From assembly GCF_903944925.1 (NCBI RefSeq), contig NZ_CAJATU010000199.1, positions 124,001 to 188,000 on the forward strand: 64,000 bases of DNA, read 5' to 3'. The stretch is from an uncultured Rhodopila sp. Its GTDB lineage: Bacteria > Pseudomonadota > Alphaproteobacteria > Acetobacterales > Acetobacteraceae. Each line of letters begins with the position of its first letter. The first letter of the stretch is position 1. The notes beneath the pieces are model-generated. The model searched no databases, was not told the origin of the DNA, and saw only the letters and a program-made list of their open reading frames with translations. The position numbers and the translations under genes were made by a program. Shown here piece by piece: positions 34,964 through 42,571 of this stretch.

Positions 34964-36011
34964 ACACCTTCGCTGAGAATTTTTCGGAGTTGGTGCCTGG
35001 CTTGATCACGGAGATGCCCTTGAGCTCGTCCGTATACAAGGCGAGTTCCTGGCGCAGATCGGCGCCGACGGGGTGGTGGCCATGAGTGTGGCTGCGCAGC
35101 ATGGCGATCAACTGGTCCGGTTTGGCCGAGGGCGCATAGGGCGCGTAAATGGCGGCGGCCTCGACCGGGTTGCTGGCGACGAAATCCTGTGCTTCCAGGA
35201 TCGCCTCGGTCAGGGCGGCGGCGGCGGGACGGTCGTCGCGGATCAGGCTGCCGCGCACGCCAAGGACGCAACAAGACCGATGGGCGTATTCGGCATCGAG
35301 GTTGTTCGCGACCTCGAACAGGTCATAGCGGTCCTTCAGTACCCAGATCAGCGGATCGCTGCCGGTAAAGGCCTGGACCTCGCCCTTGTTCAACGCGATG
35401 GGCAGCAAATCGGCCGGGTAAACCTTCCAGTCCACGTCCCTCACCGGATCGATTCCCAGCTTCGCCAACCGGATCGCGAAGAAATTCTTGTCCGGCGACC
35501 CGAGATCGGCGACGCCGATGGTCTTGCCCTTCAGATCCTGCAGCTTGGTCACCCCGGCGCCGGAGGCCGCCATCAGACGCATGCAGCCGCCGTGAATGCC
35601 GGTGGTGATGCGGACGTCGAACCCCTGTTCCAGCGGCTTCAGCCAGCGCAGCGCCATGCCAACGCCGGAATCCGCCTTGCCGGTGGCGATCGCCTCCAGC
35701 AACTGATCGGTTGAGCCGCCGAAATTGATCAGCTCCACGTCCAGGTTGCGCTTGGCGAAGTAGCCCTTGCTCAGCGCCGTAGGGACGCCAACGGTACAGA
35801 GCGCATTGGCGTTCCAGGTGAGCTTGAGCGAGCGCTTCTGGCTCACCACGGTCACCGGGATCGTCGCCGCCTTGCAAATCGGCGGTGCAGCAAGGTCGGA
35901 CGGCATCGCGAGCCGGTTGCCGGCAAATCCGCGGGAGGCGATCAGGCCCAGCGGCGCGGCGACAGCAGCCGTACGCAGCAGCCCGCGGCGAGAAACCGGC
36001 AAACAAGACAT
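34944..36011 (-). CDS. second ABC importer substrate-binding protein (NMT1/SsuA-like)
   Basis: Periplasmic binding protein of 355 residues with a twin-arginine-type signal (SRRGLLRTAAVAAPLGLIAS). Core motifs LINFGGSTDQLLEAIATGKAD, LKGKTIGVADLGSPDKNF and WKVYPADLLPIALNKGEVQA place it in the NMT1-like nitrate/sulfonate/bicarbonate group. An adjacent Cys pair (SCC) is unusual for a periplasmic binding protein. AAAGGA precedes ATG 36011. Ligand unknown; the cysteine-rich leader ORF upstream hints at a sulfur compound. Confidence 0.86.
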   Translation of the reverse strand: MSCLPVSRRGLLRTAAVAAPLGLIASRGFAGNRLAMPSDLAAPPICKAATIPVTVVSQKRSLKLTWNANALCTVGVPTALSKGYFAKRNLDVELINFGGSTDQLLEAIATGKADSGVGMALRWLKPLEQGFDVRITTGIHGGCMRLMAASGAGVTKLQDLKGKTIGVADLGSPDKNFFAIRLAKLGIDPVRDVDWKVYPADLLPIALNKGEVQAFTGSDPLIWVLKDRYDLFEVANNLDAEYAHRSCCVLGVRGSLIRDDRPAAAALTEAILEAQDFVASNPVEAAAIYAPYAPSAKPDQLIAMLRSHTHGHHPVGADLRQELALYTDELKGISVIKPGTNSEKFSAKVYADVLS

Positions 36012-36029
36012 ATACCTAAATCCTTTCAG

Positions 36030-36239
36030 TCAGTAGGCGTGCGAGACGCAGGGAGAGCCGACGCGCCCGCCAAGGTAGATACGCCGCGCCAGACGCTGCA
36101 CGTCCGCCAGCGTCGGCCAGATCGATCCATCCAGATCATCGAGCCTCATGTCGGTTGCGATAAAACGGTAGCCCTTATCCAGGCGCACTGCGGCGCCGAC
36201 GAAGGCTCCGTCGATGTCGATAACGTGGGACTGCAACAT
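36030..36239 (-). CDS. small conserved-looking protein of the ABC operon
   Basis: 69 residues, beginning MLQSHVIDIDGAFVGAAVRL and with a central MRLDDLDGSIWPTLADVQRL. Amino acid use is balanced and the frame is bounded tightly by the leader ORF (24 bases upstream) and the binding protein gene (18 bases downstream), which supports real coding. No membrane segment or signal peptide. I do not recognise a named function; it may be an accessory of the importer or of sulfonate use. Confidence 0.65.
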   Translation of the reverse strand: MLQSHVIDIDGAFVGAAVRLDKGYRFIATDMRLDDLDGSIWPTLADVQRLARRIYLGGRVGSPCVSHAY

Positions 36240-36263
36240 GGCGGGTTCTTTCAGGATCGCGGG

Positions 36264-36386
36264 TCAGTGGAAGGCAGGCGGCAATGCTGTTTCGAACGCG
36301 CGCCGACAACACATCCGCGCGCCGCACACACTCGCGCCGAACATGGTCCGGCGGGGGTTGGACGGGGTTGCTGCGGTGTGATCCAT
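36264..36386 (-). CDS. short Cys-rich ORF, candidate attenuation leader peptide
   Basis: A 40-residue ORF at the head of the ABC operon, ATG at 36384-36386. AGGAG lies 9 bases upstream of the ATG, a better ribosome-binding site than that of the next gene. The middle reads MFGASVCGARMCCRRAF, with three cysteines in eight residues. The stop is 24 bases before the 69-residue gene. Cys-rich leader ORFs upstream of sulfur-assimilation genes are known to sense cysteinyl-tRNA by ribosome stalling in actinobacteria; a similar role here is inference. It could also be a chance ORF. Confidence 0.5.
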   Translation of the reverse strand: MDHTAATPSNPRRTMFGASVCGARMCCRRAFETALPPAFH

Positions 36387-36621
36387 CTGACAAATCTCCT
36401 GACGCGGCGGGCCTGGAACCGGCCGCGCACTCCATAAGAGGATATTTTTTCGCCCAAGTGCAATATCGGAGTCGAATAAAGATTTTTCTCCTAATTTACT
36501 GGATTAAAGGAGTATCAACCTCCTGTTTTCCGCCTTATGGCGAAAAGTCAAACGCCCTTCGGCTTGCCGCGCCGCGCGTCCCCTGCTCCTATCCGAGCAG
36601 CAGAGAACCGGAGCGCGTGGT
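36387..36621. promoter_or_regulatory. divergent promoter region between the ABC operon and the ferredoxin reductase gene
   Basis: The stretch 36435-36540 is strongly AT-rich compared with its surroundings and must contain both promoters. A short inverted repeat AGGAG-7 bases-CTCCT followed by GTTTT lies at about 36508-36528. No certain -35/-10 pair could be assigned. Confidence 0.45.
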
Positions 36622-37818
36622 GTGGACCAGACCATCCTGATCGCCGGCGCGGGGCATGCAGGCGGTTCGGCCGCCGCCATGTTGCGCCAACTCGGCTGGC
36701 AGGGGCCGATCACGCTGATCGGGGACGAGCCGGTTTTGCCGTATCAGCGCCCGCCGCTGTCGAAGGCATGGCTGACGGGGGACGAAACCGCGGAAAGCGT
36801 GGCGCTGAGACCCGCCGGCTTCTATGCGGCGGCGGGAATCGGATTGCGACCCGGGTCGCGCGTCACCGGCATCGACCGCGCCGCCAGGACCGTCGCCCTG
36901 TCCGATAGCGAGGTGCTTCCCTACGATATCCTGATCCTGGCGCTCGGCGCCCGCCCGCGGCGCCTGCCGGTGCCCGGCGCGCCGCTGGAATTGCGATCCG
37001 TCTCCGATGCGGATCGCCTGAAGGCGGTGCTTCGCCCCGGGACGCAACTCGTCATCGTCGGTGGCGGCTTTATCGGCCTTGAGGTGGCGGCGTCGGCACG
37101 CGCGCTCGGGGTGGACGTCACGGTCATCGAGCGCGAGGACCGCGTATTGGCCCGCGTCGCCTGCCCTCTGCTGTCGGATTTCTTCCAGTCCCATCACCAG
37201 GCCCGGGGCGTCCGGATCGTCACCGGCGCGGAGGTCGCCGCGTTCGAGGACACCGGCGTTCGCCTGCGCGACGGGCGGCGCATCGCTTGTGACTCGATTC
37301 TGGCCGCCACTGGCGCCGTCCCCAACGACGAGCTTGCCCGCGCCGCCGGACTGGCTTGCGAGAACGGCGTCATCGTCGATCTGGCGGCCCGCACGGATGA
37401 CCCCGCGATCTTCGCCATCGGCGATTGCACCCGCCGCCCGCTGCCGCTGTACGGGCGGATGGGCCGGCTGGAGAGCGTGCCGAACGCCCTGGAGCAGGCC
37501 AAGCAAGCCGCCGGGTTGATCTGCGGCAAGCCGCCGCCCGCGCCGGAGGTGCCGTGGTTCTGGTCCGACCAGTACGACCTGCGGCTGCAAATCGCCGGCC
37601 TGCCATTCGACGCAACCGCGGTCGCGGTCCGCGGCGACATCGCCGCCGGGAAATTCGCCCTGTTTCACCTGGCGCCGGACGGCACGGTCCAGGCGGTGGA
37701 GGCGGTCAATGCCGCCACGGAATTCATGGGCGGTCGGCGCATCATCCTGCGGCGCAAGCAGCTCACTCGCGCCCGTATAGAAGATATGTCAATTTCGATG
37801 CAGGAACTCGCAGCGTAA
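36622..37818 (+). CDS. FAD-dependent ferredoxin reductase
   Basis: Flavoprotein of 398 residues, putidaredoxin-reductase type, moving electrons from NAD(P)H to a [2Fe-2S] ferredoxin. FAD loop ILIAGAGHAGGSAAAML, followed by the typical LPYQRPPLSKAWLTG; second dinucleotide loop VIVGGGFIGLEVAAS; FAD-binding FAIGDCTRRP; C-terminal reductase domain with VPWFWSDQYDLRLQIAG. Start is GTG 36622. The ferredoxin gene follows 29 bases later and a cytochrome P450 fragment after that, so it is the first gene of a class I P450 electron-transfer cassette. Confidence 0.93.
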   Translation: MDQTILIAGAGHAGGSAAAMLRQLGWQGPITLIGDEPVLPYQRPPLSKAWLTGDETAESVALRPAGFYAAAGIGLRPGSRVTGIDRAARTVALSDSEVLPYDILILALGARPRRLPVPGAPLELRSVSDADRLKAVLRPGTQLVIVGGGFIGLEVAASARALGVDVTVIEREDRVLARVACPLLSDFFQSHHQARGVRIVTGAEVAAFEDTGVRLRDGRRIACDSILAATGAVPNDELARAAGLACENGVIVDLAARTDDPAIFAIGDCTRRPLPLYGRMGRLESVPNALEQAKQAAGLICGKPPPAPEVPWFWSDQYDLRLQIAGLPFDATAVAVRGDIAAGKFALFHLAPDGTVQAVEAVNAATEFMGGRRIILRRKQLTRARIEDMSISMQELAA

Positions 37819-37847
37819 ACCGGCCGTGATCAAGAAGGGACGTTCGA

Positions 37848-38174
37848 ATGCCAAGGATAACGTATATCGAATACAACGGAACACGGCACCCGATCGATGT
37901 TGCTGTTGGCAAATCCGTGATGCAGGGCGCCGTGGACAACAACGTCCCCGGCATCGATGCCGATTGCGGCGGCGAATGTGCCTGCGCCACGTGCCACGTT
38001 TATATAGATGCGGCCTGGCTGGACCGTATCGGCCGGCCGCCGGCCAAGTCGCAGGAAGCCAGCATGCTGAGCTTTGCCGCCGTGACACGGCCGGATTCGC
38101 GTTTGTCCTGCCAGATCGAGGTGACCGAGGCGTTGGATGGCCTCGTCGTCCGCATGCCCGAGGGCCAGCATTAA
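37848..38174 (+). CDS. [2Fe-2S] ferredoxin of P450 type
   Basis: Ferredoxin of 108 residues related to putidaredoxin and terpredoxin. Cluster ligands C40, C46, C49 and C88 in [11 protein letters not shown] and RLSCQIEV; the C-terminus RMPEGQH also fits. It accepts electrons from the adjacent reductase and would deliver them to a P450. Its natural partner next door is reduced to a fragment, so it may now serve a P450 elsewhere in the genome. Confidence 0.93.
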   Translation: MPRITYIEYNGTRHPIDVAVGKSVMQGAVDNNVPGIDADCGGECACATCHVYIDAAWLDRIGRPPAKSQEASMLSFAAVTRPDSRLSCQIEVTEALDGLVVRMPEGQH

Positions 38175-38204
38175 ACGGCAATTTCGTAAATTAAAAGAAA
38201 TGGA

Positions 38205-38540
38205 ATGGCGCTAAGTATGGGGAAAACCGTCCCAAAGTATCCACTACGTTGCGGACAATGTTTGGTTGTAATTCTGTCCGTCCCCTGCAACCGTAATGCG
38301 GATTCGATTGAGAATTCGAACCGGTCGATTATAGATCGTCCGCGGCCCGCGCCATCATCCATTGTTCGCTTTTGGTTTCCGCAGGCGTGCCGGCAACGGG
38401 CGCCCGACCTGCGATTCAATTTTTTGTGGGAGGAGATCCCGGCGCGCTTGTCTGTGATCGAACTGATCGAGCAGCCGAAGCGTATCTACTCCAACCGCAT
38501 CCACGGCATCGATGACATGAAATTACGGGTCCCGGAATGA
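38205..38540 (+). pseudogene. cytochrome P450, C-terminal fragment with damaged heme loop
   Basis: The frame (111 residues) aligns along most of its length with the last quarter of bacterial P450s: VVILSVPCNRNADSIENSNR corresponds to the usual VVxxxxSANRDExVxExPxR, then IIDRPRP, later LRFNFLWEEIPARLSVIEL and QPKRIYSNRIHGIDDMKLRV, the closing strands. Between them the heme loop FGxGxHxCxGxxLA is scrambled to FWFPQACRQRAPDL by small compensating shifts, leaving one Cys. About 300 N-terminal codons, including the oxygen-activating helix, are absent. The stop overlaps the epoxide hydrolase start (ATGA), showing the original operon order. Non-functional as an enzyme. Confidence 0.8.
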
Positions 38541-39661
38541 TTGAGCCGCTTGACAGCGATATTCTGCCGTCCGGTGTGCGCTCTCGCTTCATCCCGAACG
38601 TGAACGGCTTGCGGATGCACATTCTGGAGGCCGGGTTCGAACATGCCGGGCGGCCTTGCGTGCTGCTGCTGCATGGCTTTCCGGAGCTTGCCTACTCCTG
38701 GCGGAAGATCATGCCCGCGCTGGCCGAGGCCGGCTTCCACGTCGTCGCGCCGGATCAGCGTGGCTACGGCCGTACCACGGGCTGGGACCCGGACTATGAC
38801 GGCGATTTGCCATCCTTTCGCATGATGAACCTGGTGCGGGACATTGTCGGATTGATCGTCGCGCTCAGACTGCCTTTCGTCACCGCCGTCGTCGGACATG
38901 ATTTTGGATCTCCGGTCGCGGCCTGGTGCGCGCTGTTGCGGCCGGATCTGTTTCGCACGGTCACGTTAATGAGCGCGCCTTTTGCCGGCCCCCCGGCCCT
39001 TGGCGCAGCCGACCCTGGCGCCGATCCCATCCACCGTGCGATGGCGGCGCTCGATCGGCCGCGCAAACATTATCAGTGGTATTACGCGACGCGCGCAGCC
39101 AACAGCGACATGACAGGGTGCCCGCAGGGCCTGCACGCGTTTCTGCGCGCCTATTACCATTACAAAAGTGCGGATTGGCCCGGCAACCGGCCGGAACCCC
39201 TGAAAGCCTGGACCGCGACCGAGCTGGCGCGCCTGCCGGCCTATTATGTCATGGACCTGGACCGGAACATGGCGGAGACGGTGGCCGTTGAGATGCCCTC
39301 GCCCGCGGAGATCGATGCCTGCGCCTGGCTGCCCGATCGCGAGTTGCGTGTCTACAGCGGTGAATACCGCCGTACTGGTTTTCAGGGCGGTCTACAGTGG
39401 TACAGATGCCGCACCGAAGGCGTCGGCTACAGGGAATCGGAGATATTCTGTGGCCGCAAGATAGAGGTTCCATCTATGTTCATTGCCGGAGCCATGGATT
39501 GGGGAATTTATCAGACGCCCGGGGCGCTGGAGAACATGGAGTCGGTCGCATGTTCACGCATGAACGGCTGTCATTTGGTCGACCGGGCGGGGCATTGGGT
39601 GCAACAGGAACAACCTGCGGAAGTCATAAGACTTTTGCTGGATTTTCTGTGCGCTGGCTGA
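38537..39661 (+). CDS. epoxide hydrolase-like alpha/beta hydrolase
   Basis: Alpha/beta hydrolase of 374 residues. The oxyanion motif HGFPE is at 46-50, the nucleophile D122 in VGHDFGSP (Asp, as in epoxide hydrolases and haloalkane dehalogenases), and the catalytic His H353 in RAGHWVQQEQP; PDQRGYGRT supports the epoxide hydrolase branch. It would open an epoxide to a diol, a sensible step after a P450 epoxidation. It is translationally coupled to the P450 fragment. A weak hairpin CGCCAT-GACGC-ATGGCG (39665-39681) follows the stop. Confidence 0.88.
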   Translation: MIEPLDSDILPSGVRSRFIPNVNGLRMHILEAGFEHAGRPCVLLLHGFPELAYSWRKIMPALAEAGFHVVAPDQRGYGRTTGWDPDYDGDLPSFRMMNLVRDIVGLIVALRLPFVTAVVGHDFGSPVAAWCALLRPDLFRTVTLMSAPFAGPPALGAADPGADPIHRAMAALDRPRKHYQWYYATRAANSDMTGCPQGLHAFLRAYYHYKSADWPGNRPEPLKAWTATELARLPAYYVMDLDRNMAETVAVEMPSPAEIDACAWLPDRELRVYSGEYRRTGFQGGLQWYRCRTEGVGYRESEIFCGRKIEVPSMFIAGAMDWGIYQTPGALENMESVACSRMNGCHLVDRAGHWVQQEQPAEVIRLLLDFLCAG

Positions 39662-40184
39662 TTACGCCATGACGCATGGCGGTTGTGTGATTAACTGTCG
39701 CAGTCTGGAACAGAACCTCGAGTGGATTAATTGCGACCGATAGCGCATCGTTCCGCTTTCGTCGGTCCGTTTCGAGGCCAATCTGGACTTGCACAGAAGT
39801 CACGTTTATTCGATGGAAGGTCATTTAGTTGTTTGGATTGGCAACGTGTCACGCAATCTCGATTTTTGTGGACGTGTTTTCGCTTGGTTGTATAGGGGTG
39901 CAGTTCCACTCGCCGCGCTAGGTCTGGCGAATACCGGAACGTTTTGGTGTTCTCAAGTACACGCAGAGTTTGGTTTCGTTCCCCGTCCAACCCGGGATAA
40001 CGTGCGCTTGTCGGCTGAGCTTTCTGTCCGGCGGGTCCGTGAAGTGCTTATTCGGCGAACGTCCAGACGACCATCACCATGCCACTTTGTGGGTGTTTCA
40101 GCCGCGGCAAGACGCCGCCGGCCTGTCGGTTCGTGGCGGGCTCGCAATGGCTACTGAGTGCTCAACAGGAACGGGAACAGGCTG
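39662..40184. other. about 520-base intergenic region upstream of the polysaccharide operon
   Basis: Base composition is more balanced than in the genes, and none of the open frames looks like protein. The region presumably contains the main promoter of the polysaccharide operon and perhaps control sites; no specific site could be assigned. A 122-residue plus-strand frame (39789-40157) was judged non-coding. Confidence 0.55.
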
Positions 40185-41723
40185 ATGCCAAGTGTGGCTG
40201 AAACGGATATGGCCATCGATATCGTCACGTCGAGCACCAGGGTTGCGGGCGCCCCCGACACCCCCGCGCACGCCTTTTTGCCGCGCCCCCGCCTCGCAAT
40301 GCGCACGCTCGGACTGATCGCGTCGGATGCCCTGGTAACCGTCTGCATGGGCCTGTTTTGCTATGGTCTGTACCACCCGTTGCGCGCCTTGCCAGGGACC
40401 TCGATCCTGATCCCGCTGGCCTGCCTGACGGTTTGCGTCAACCTCAGCTTCTTCGAGCGCGGTCTCTATGCCCCGGCCGACGTGATCAGCCGGCAGTTGA
40501 ACGGGCGCAGGCTGATTTTGGCCTGGGTCCAGGCCGTCGCCGTCGGCACGCTACTGACATTTTGCATCGCCTCGATCTCCGGCGCTCCCGTGCTCAATGA
40601 GATGACTGAGACACTGGCCGGCCCGTGGGTGCCGACATTGCTGGTCGCCGGGTTTGGCGGCATGCTGACGGCTCGCTGCCTTCGCATCCGCGCCTACGGC
40701 GGCCGGGTCCCGGTGAACCGCACCGTGATCATCGGGGAGCATGAATCGATCCGGGATCTTCTGGCGCGCATTGGCGACAGCGCCCAGCGTACCTTCGATG
40801 TCGTCGGGGTAGTGGAACATGGCGTGCCCGCGCCCGATGTGGCCGAGCCGACGGTACGGCGCAGCTTCCGCGGGCTGCCGCTGTTCAGTGGAATCGACGC
40901 GCTGGAGCGGATGATCCGCCAGGACGCGGTTGACACGGTCCTGGTTGCCCTTCCCTGGTCCGAGGGCGAGCGGGCCCAGGCGATCATCCGGCGCATTTCC
41001 ATGGCGCCGATCGATGTTTATATCTATGCAGGAATGGATTGCGCGAGCACACCGCTGCGCGGCGTCGGGGCGGCCTCCAACCTGCCTTTGCTGATGGCGT
41101 GCAACCGGCCGATCAACGGCTGGCGCGCCAGCATCAAGCGCGGCGAAGACATCCTGTTCTCGCTGGGCCTTCTGACATTCATTTCGCCTGTGATGGTGGC
41201 GATCGCGATTGCGATCAAGTTTACGTCACAAGGCCCGGTTTTCTTCCGGCAGCGGCGGGTGGGCTATAACAACCGCGTCATCGAGGTATTGAAGTTTCGC
41301 TCGATGTATATGCACCTCTCCGATGCGGATGCGACACAGCAAACGTTCCGCGGTGACAAGCGTGTCACGCCGCTTGGAGCGTGGTTGCGCCGGACCAGCC
41401 TGGACGAGTTGCCGCAGCTCCTTAACGTATTGAAAGGCGACATGTCGCTGGTCGGCCCGCGGCCGCACGCTCTGGCGACGACGGCAGGCGGTCTTGCGCT
41501 GGAAGAGGCCGTTCCGGTGTATTCCTCACGCCACCGAGTCAAGCCCGGAATAACCGGCTGGGCGCAGGTTAACGGTTATCGTGGCGCCCTGGACACTGTT
41601 GACAAGATTGTTCATCGGGTCAATCACGACCTCTATTACATCGAAAATTGGTCTCTTGGTCTCGATATCAAAATATTGTGGCAGACGGTCAGGCTGGTTT
41701 TTGCCGATGACAATGCGTTTTGA
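40185..41723 (+). CDS. polyprenyl-phosphate priming sugar transferase (GumD/WcaJ-type)
   Basis: Inner-membrane enzyme that starts repeat-unit assembly by moving a sugar-1-phosphate to undecaprenyl phosphate. 512 residues: four N-terminal helices, a CoA-binding-like/Rossmann middle (VIIGEHESIRDLLARI), a fifth membrane segment, then the bacterial sugar transferase domain with FFRQRRVGYNNRVIEVLKFR, RRTSLDELPQLLNVLKG and MSLVGPRPH. First gene of a 13-gene operon. ATG 40185 is chosen over GTG 40158 for its more usual codon; both have purine-rich stretches upstream. Confidence 0.9.
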   Translation: MPSVAETDMAIDIVTSSTRVAGAPDTPAHAFLPRPRLAMRTLGLIASDALVTVCMGLFCYGLYHPLRALPGTSILIPLACLTVCVNLSFFERGLYAPADVISRQLNGRRLILAWVQAVAVGTLLTFCIASISGAPVLNEMTETLAGPWVPTLLVAGFGGMLTARCLRIRAYGGRVPVNRTVIIGEHESIRDLLARIGDSAQRTFDVVGVVEHGVPAPDVAEPTVRRSFRGLPLFSGIDALERMIRQDAVDTVLVALPWSEGERAQAIIRRISMAPIDVYIYAGMDCASTPLRGVGAASNLPLLMACNRPINGWRASIKRGEDILFSLGLLTFISPVMVAIAIAIKFTSQGPVFFRQRRVGYNNRVIEVLKFRSMYMHLSDADATQQTFRGDKRVTPLGAWLRRTSLDELPQLLNVLKGDMSLVGPRPHALATTAGGLALEEAVPVYSSRHRVKPGITGWAQVNGYRGALDTVDKIVHRVNHDLYYIENWSLGLDIKILWQTVRLVFADDNAF

Positions 41724-41838
41724 TTTCGCGGACCTTGCGAACTGCCGTAATTTAACGGCCTGAACCTTCGGCTTACAGCGTGACATCTGGCGCGGTCATT
41801 TCGATTGAGGCCGGGATCTGGATTTTGGAGATGCCCTC

Positions 41839-42570
41839 GTGAACAGGCTATCGACCCCCGAACTGACCATCCTTCGCAAGAACGCGCCAGTCACTGGCCC
41901 GGGCGAAGACCATGCCGTCGCTCCGGTCCGTATTGGAATCGGCGCGATATCCCGCCACCACCCGTCTTTCGTACAACTTTACTACGCGATCGAGGCGCGG
42001 CGGACAAGCGCGATGCCACTGGTCGTGCAGTTCACCTCGCCGACACCCGAAACCGGAGCGAGCACGATTGCTTCAGGCTATGCCCGGGTCGCCGCCGACG
42101 ATTGCGCGCAGCCGGTGCTCTATATCGATTGCAACGGCTCGCCAACGAAGGCGCCAAAGCAGAAAACTGAATCACCGATACCGACGCTGTTTGACGCGAT
42201 GCGCCGCGGGTTGCCGCTGTCCGACGCCCTGACCCCGGCGCGGGACGCCAAGAACCTGCTCTGGGCGCGGCTGGGCCCGGGGGAGCGTCCACTGATGGCC
42301 CTCGGCGGCGATCGCCTGCAGTCCATGCTGGACATGCTGCGCGCCAACCATCCGGTGATCGTCCTGGACACCCCGCCGACGGAAGCGCCGGAATCCGCGG
42401 CAGTTTCGCGCTACTGCGACGGTTCCGTGCTGGTCGTTGCCGCCGGACGCACCAAGCAGTGGGAAATCGAAAGCGCAAAGGCGCTGCTCGAACGTCTGGG
42501 CGGCCAGACGGTGGGCGTGGTGCTCAACCGGGAGCGGAGCGTCCTGCCGCGCTGGATGGGCCGGCGCTGA
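41839..42570 (+). CDS. CpsD/CapB-like BY-kinase homologue lacking the P-loop lysine
   Basis: P-loop NTPase-like protein of 243 residues resembling the cytoplasmic kinase half of Wzc/CpsD chain-length systems. Walker B-like VIVLDTPPTEAPES and SVLVVAAGRTKQWEIESAK follow the family, as does the ending QTVGVVLNRER. The Walker A position, normally PGEGKS/T, reads TPETGAST, so the essential lysine is missing, and there is no C-terminal tyrosine cluster. A scaffolding or regulatory pseudokinase is likely. Start GTG 41839 with GGAG upstream. The transmembrane Wzz-like partner is a separate gene at 47389. Confidence 0.78.
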   Translation: MNRLSTPELTILRKNAPVTGPGEDHAVAPVRIGIGAISRHHPSFVQLYYAIEARRTSAMPLVVQFTSPTPETGASTIASGYARVAADDCAQPVLYIDCNGSPTKAPKQKTESPIPTLFDAMRRGLPLSDALTPARDAKNLLWARLGPGERPLMALGGDRLQSMLDMLRANHPVIVLDTPPTEAPESAAVSRYCDGSVLVVAAGRTKQWEIESAKALLERLGGQTVGVVLNRERSVLPRWMGRR

Positions 42571-42571
42571 A

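Noticed and set aside
39789-40157. 122-codon plus-strand frame upstream of the polysaccharide operon
   Set aside because: No ribosome-binding site of note, Arg-rich C-terminus, no similarity to a known fold; more likely part of the regulatory region.
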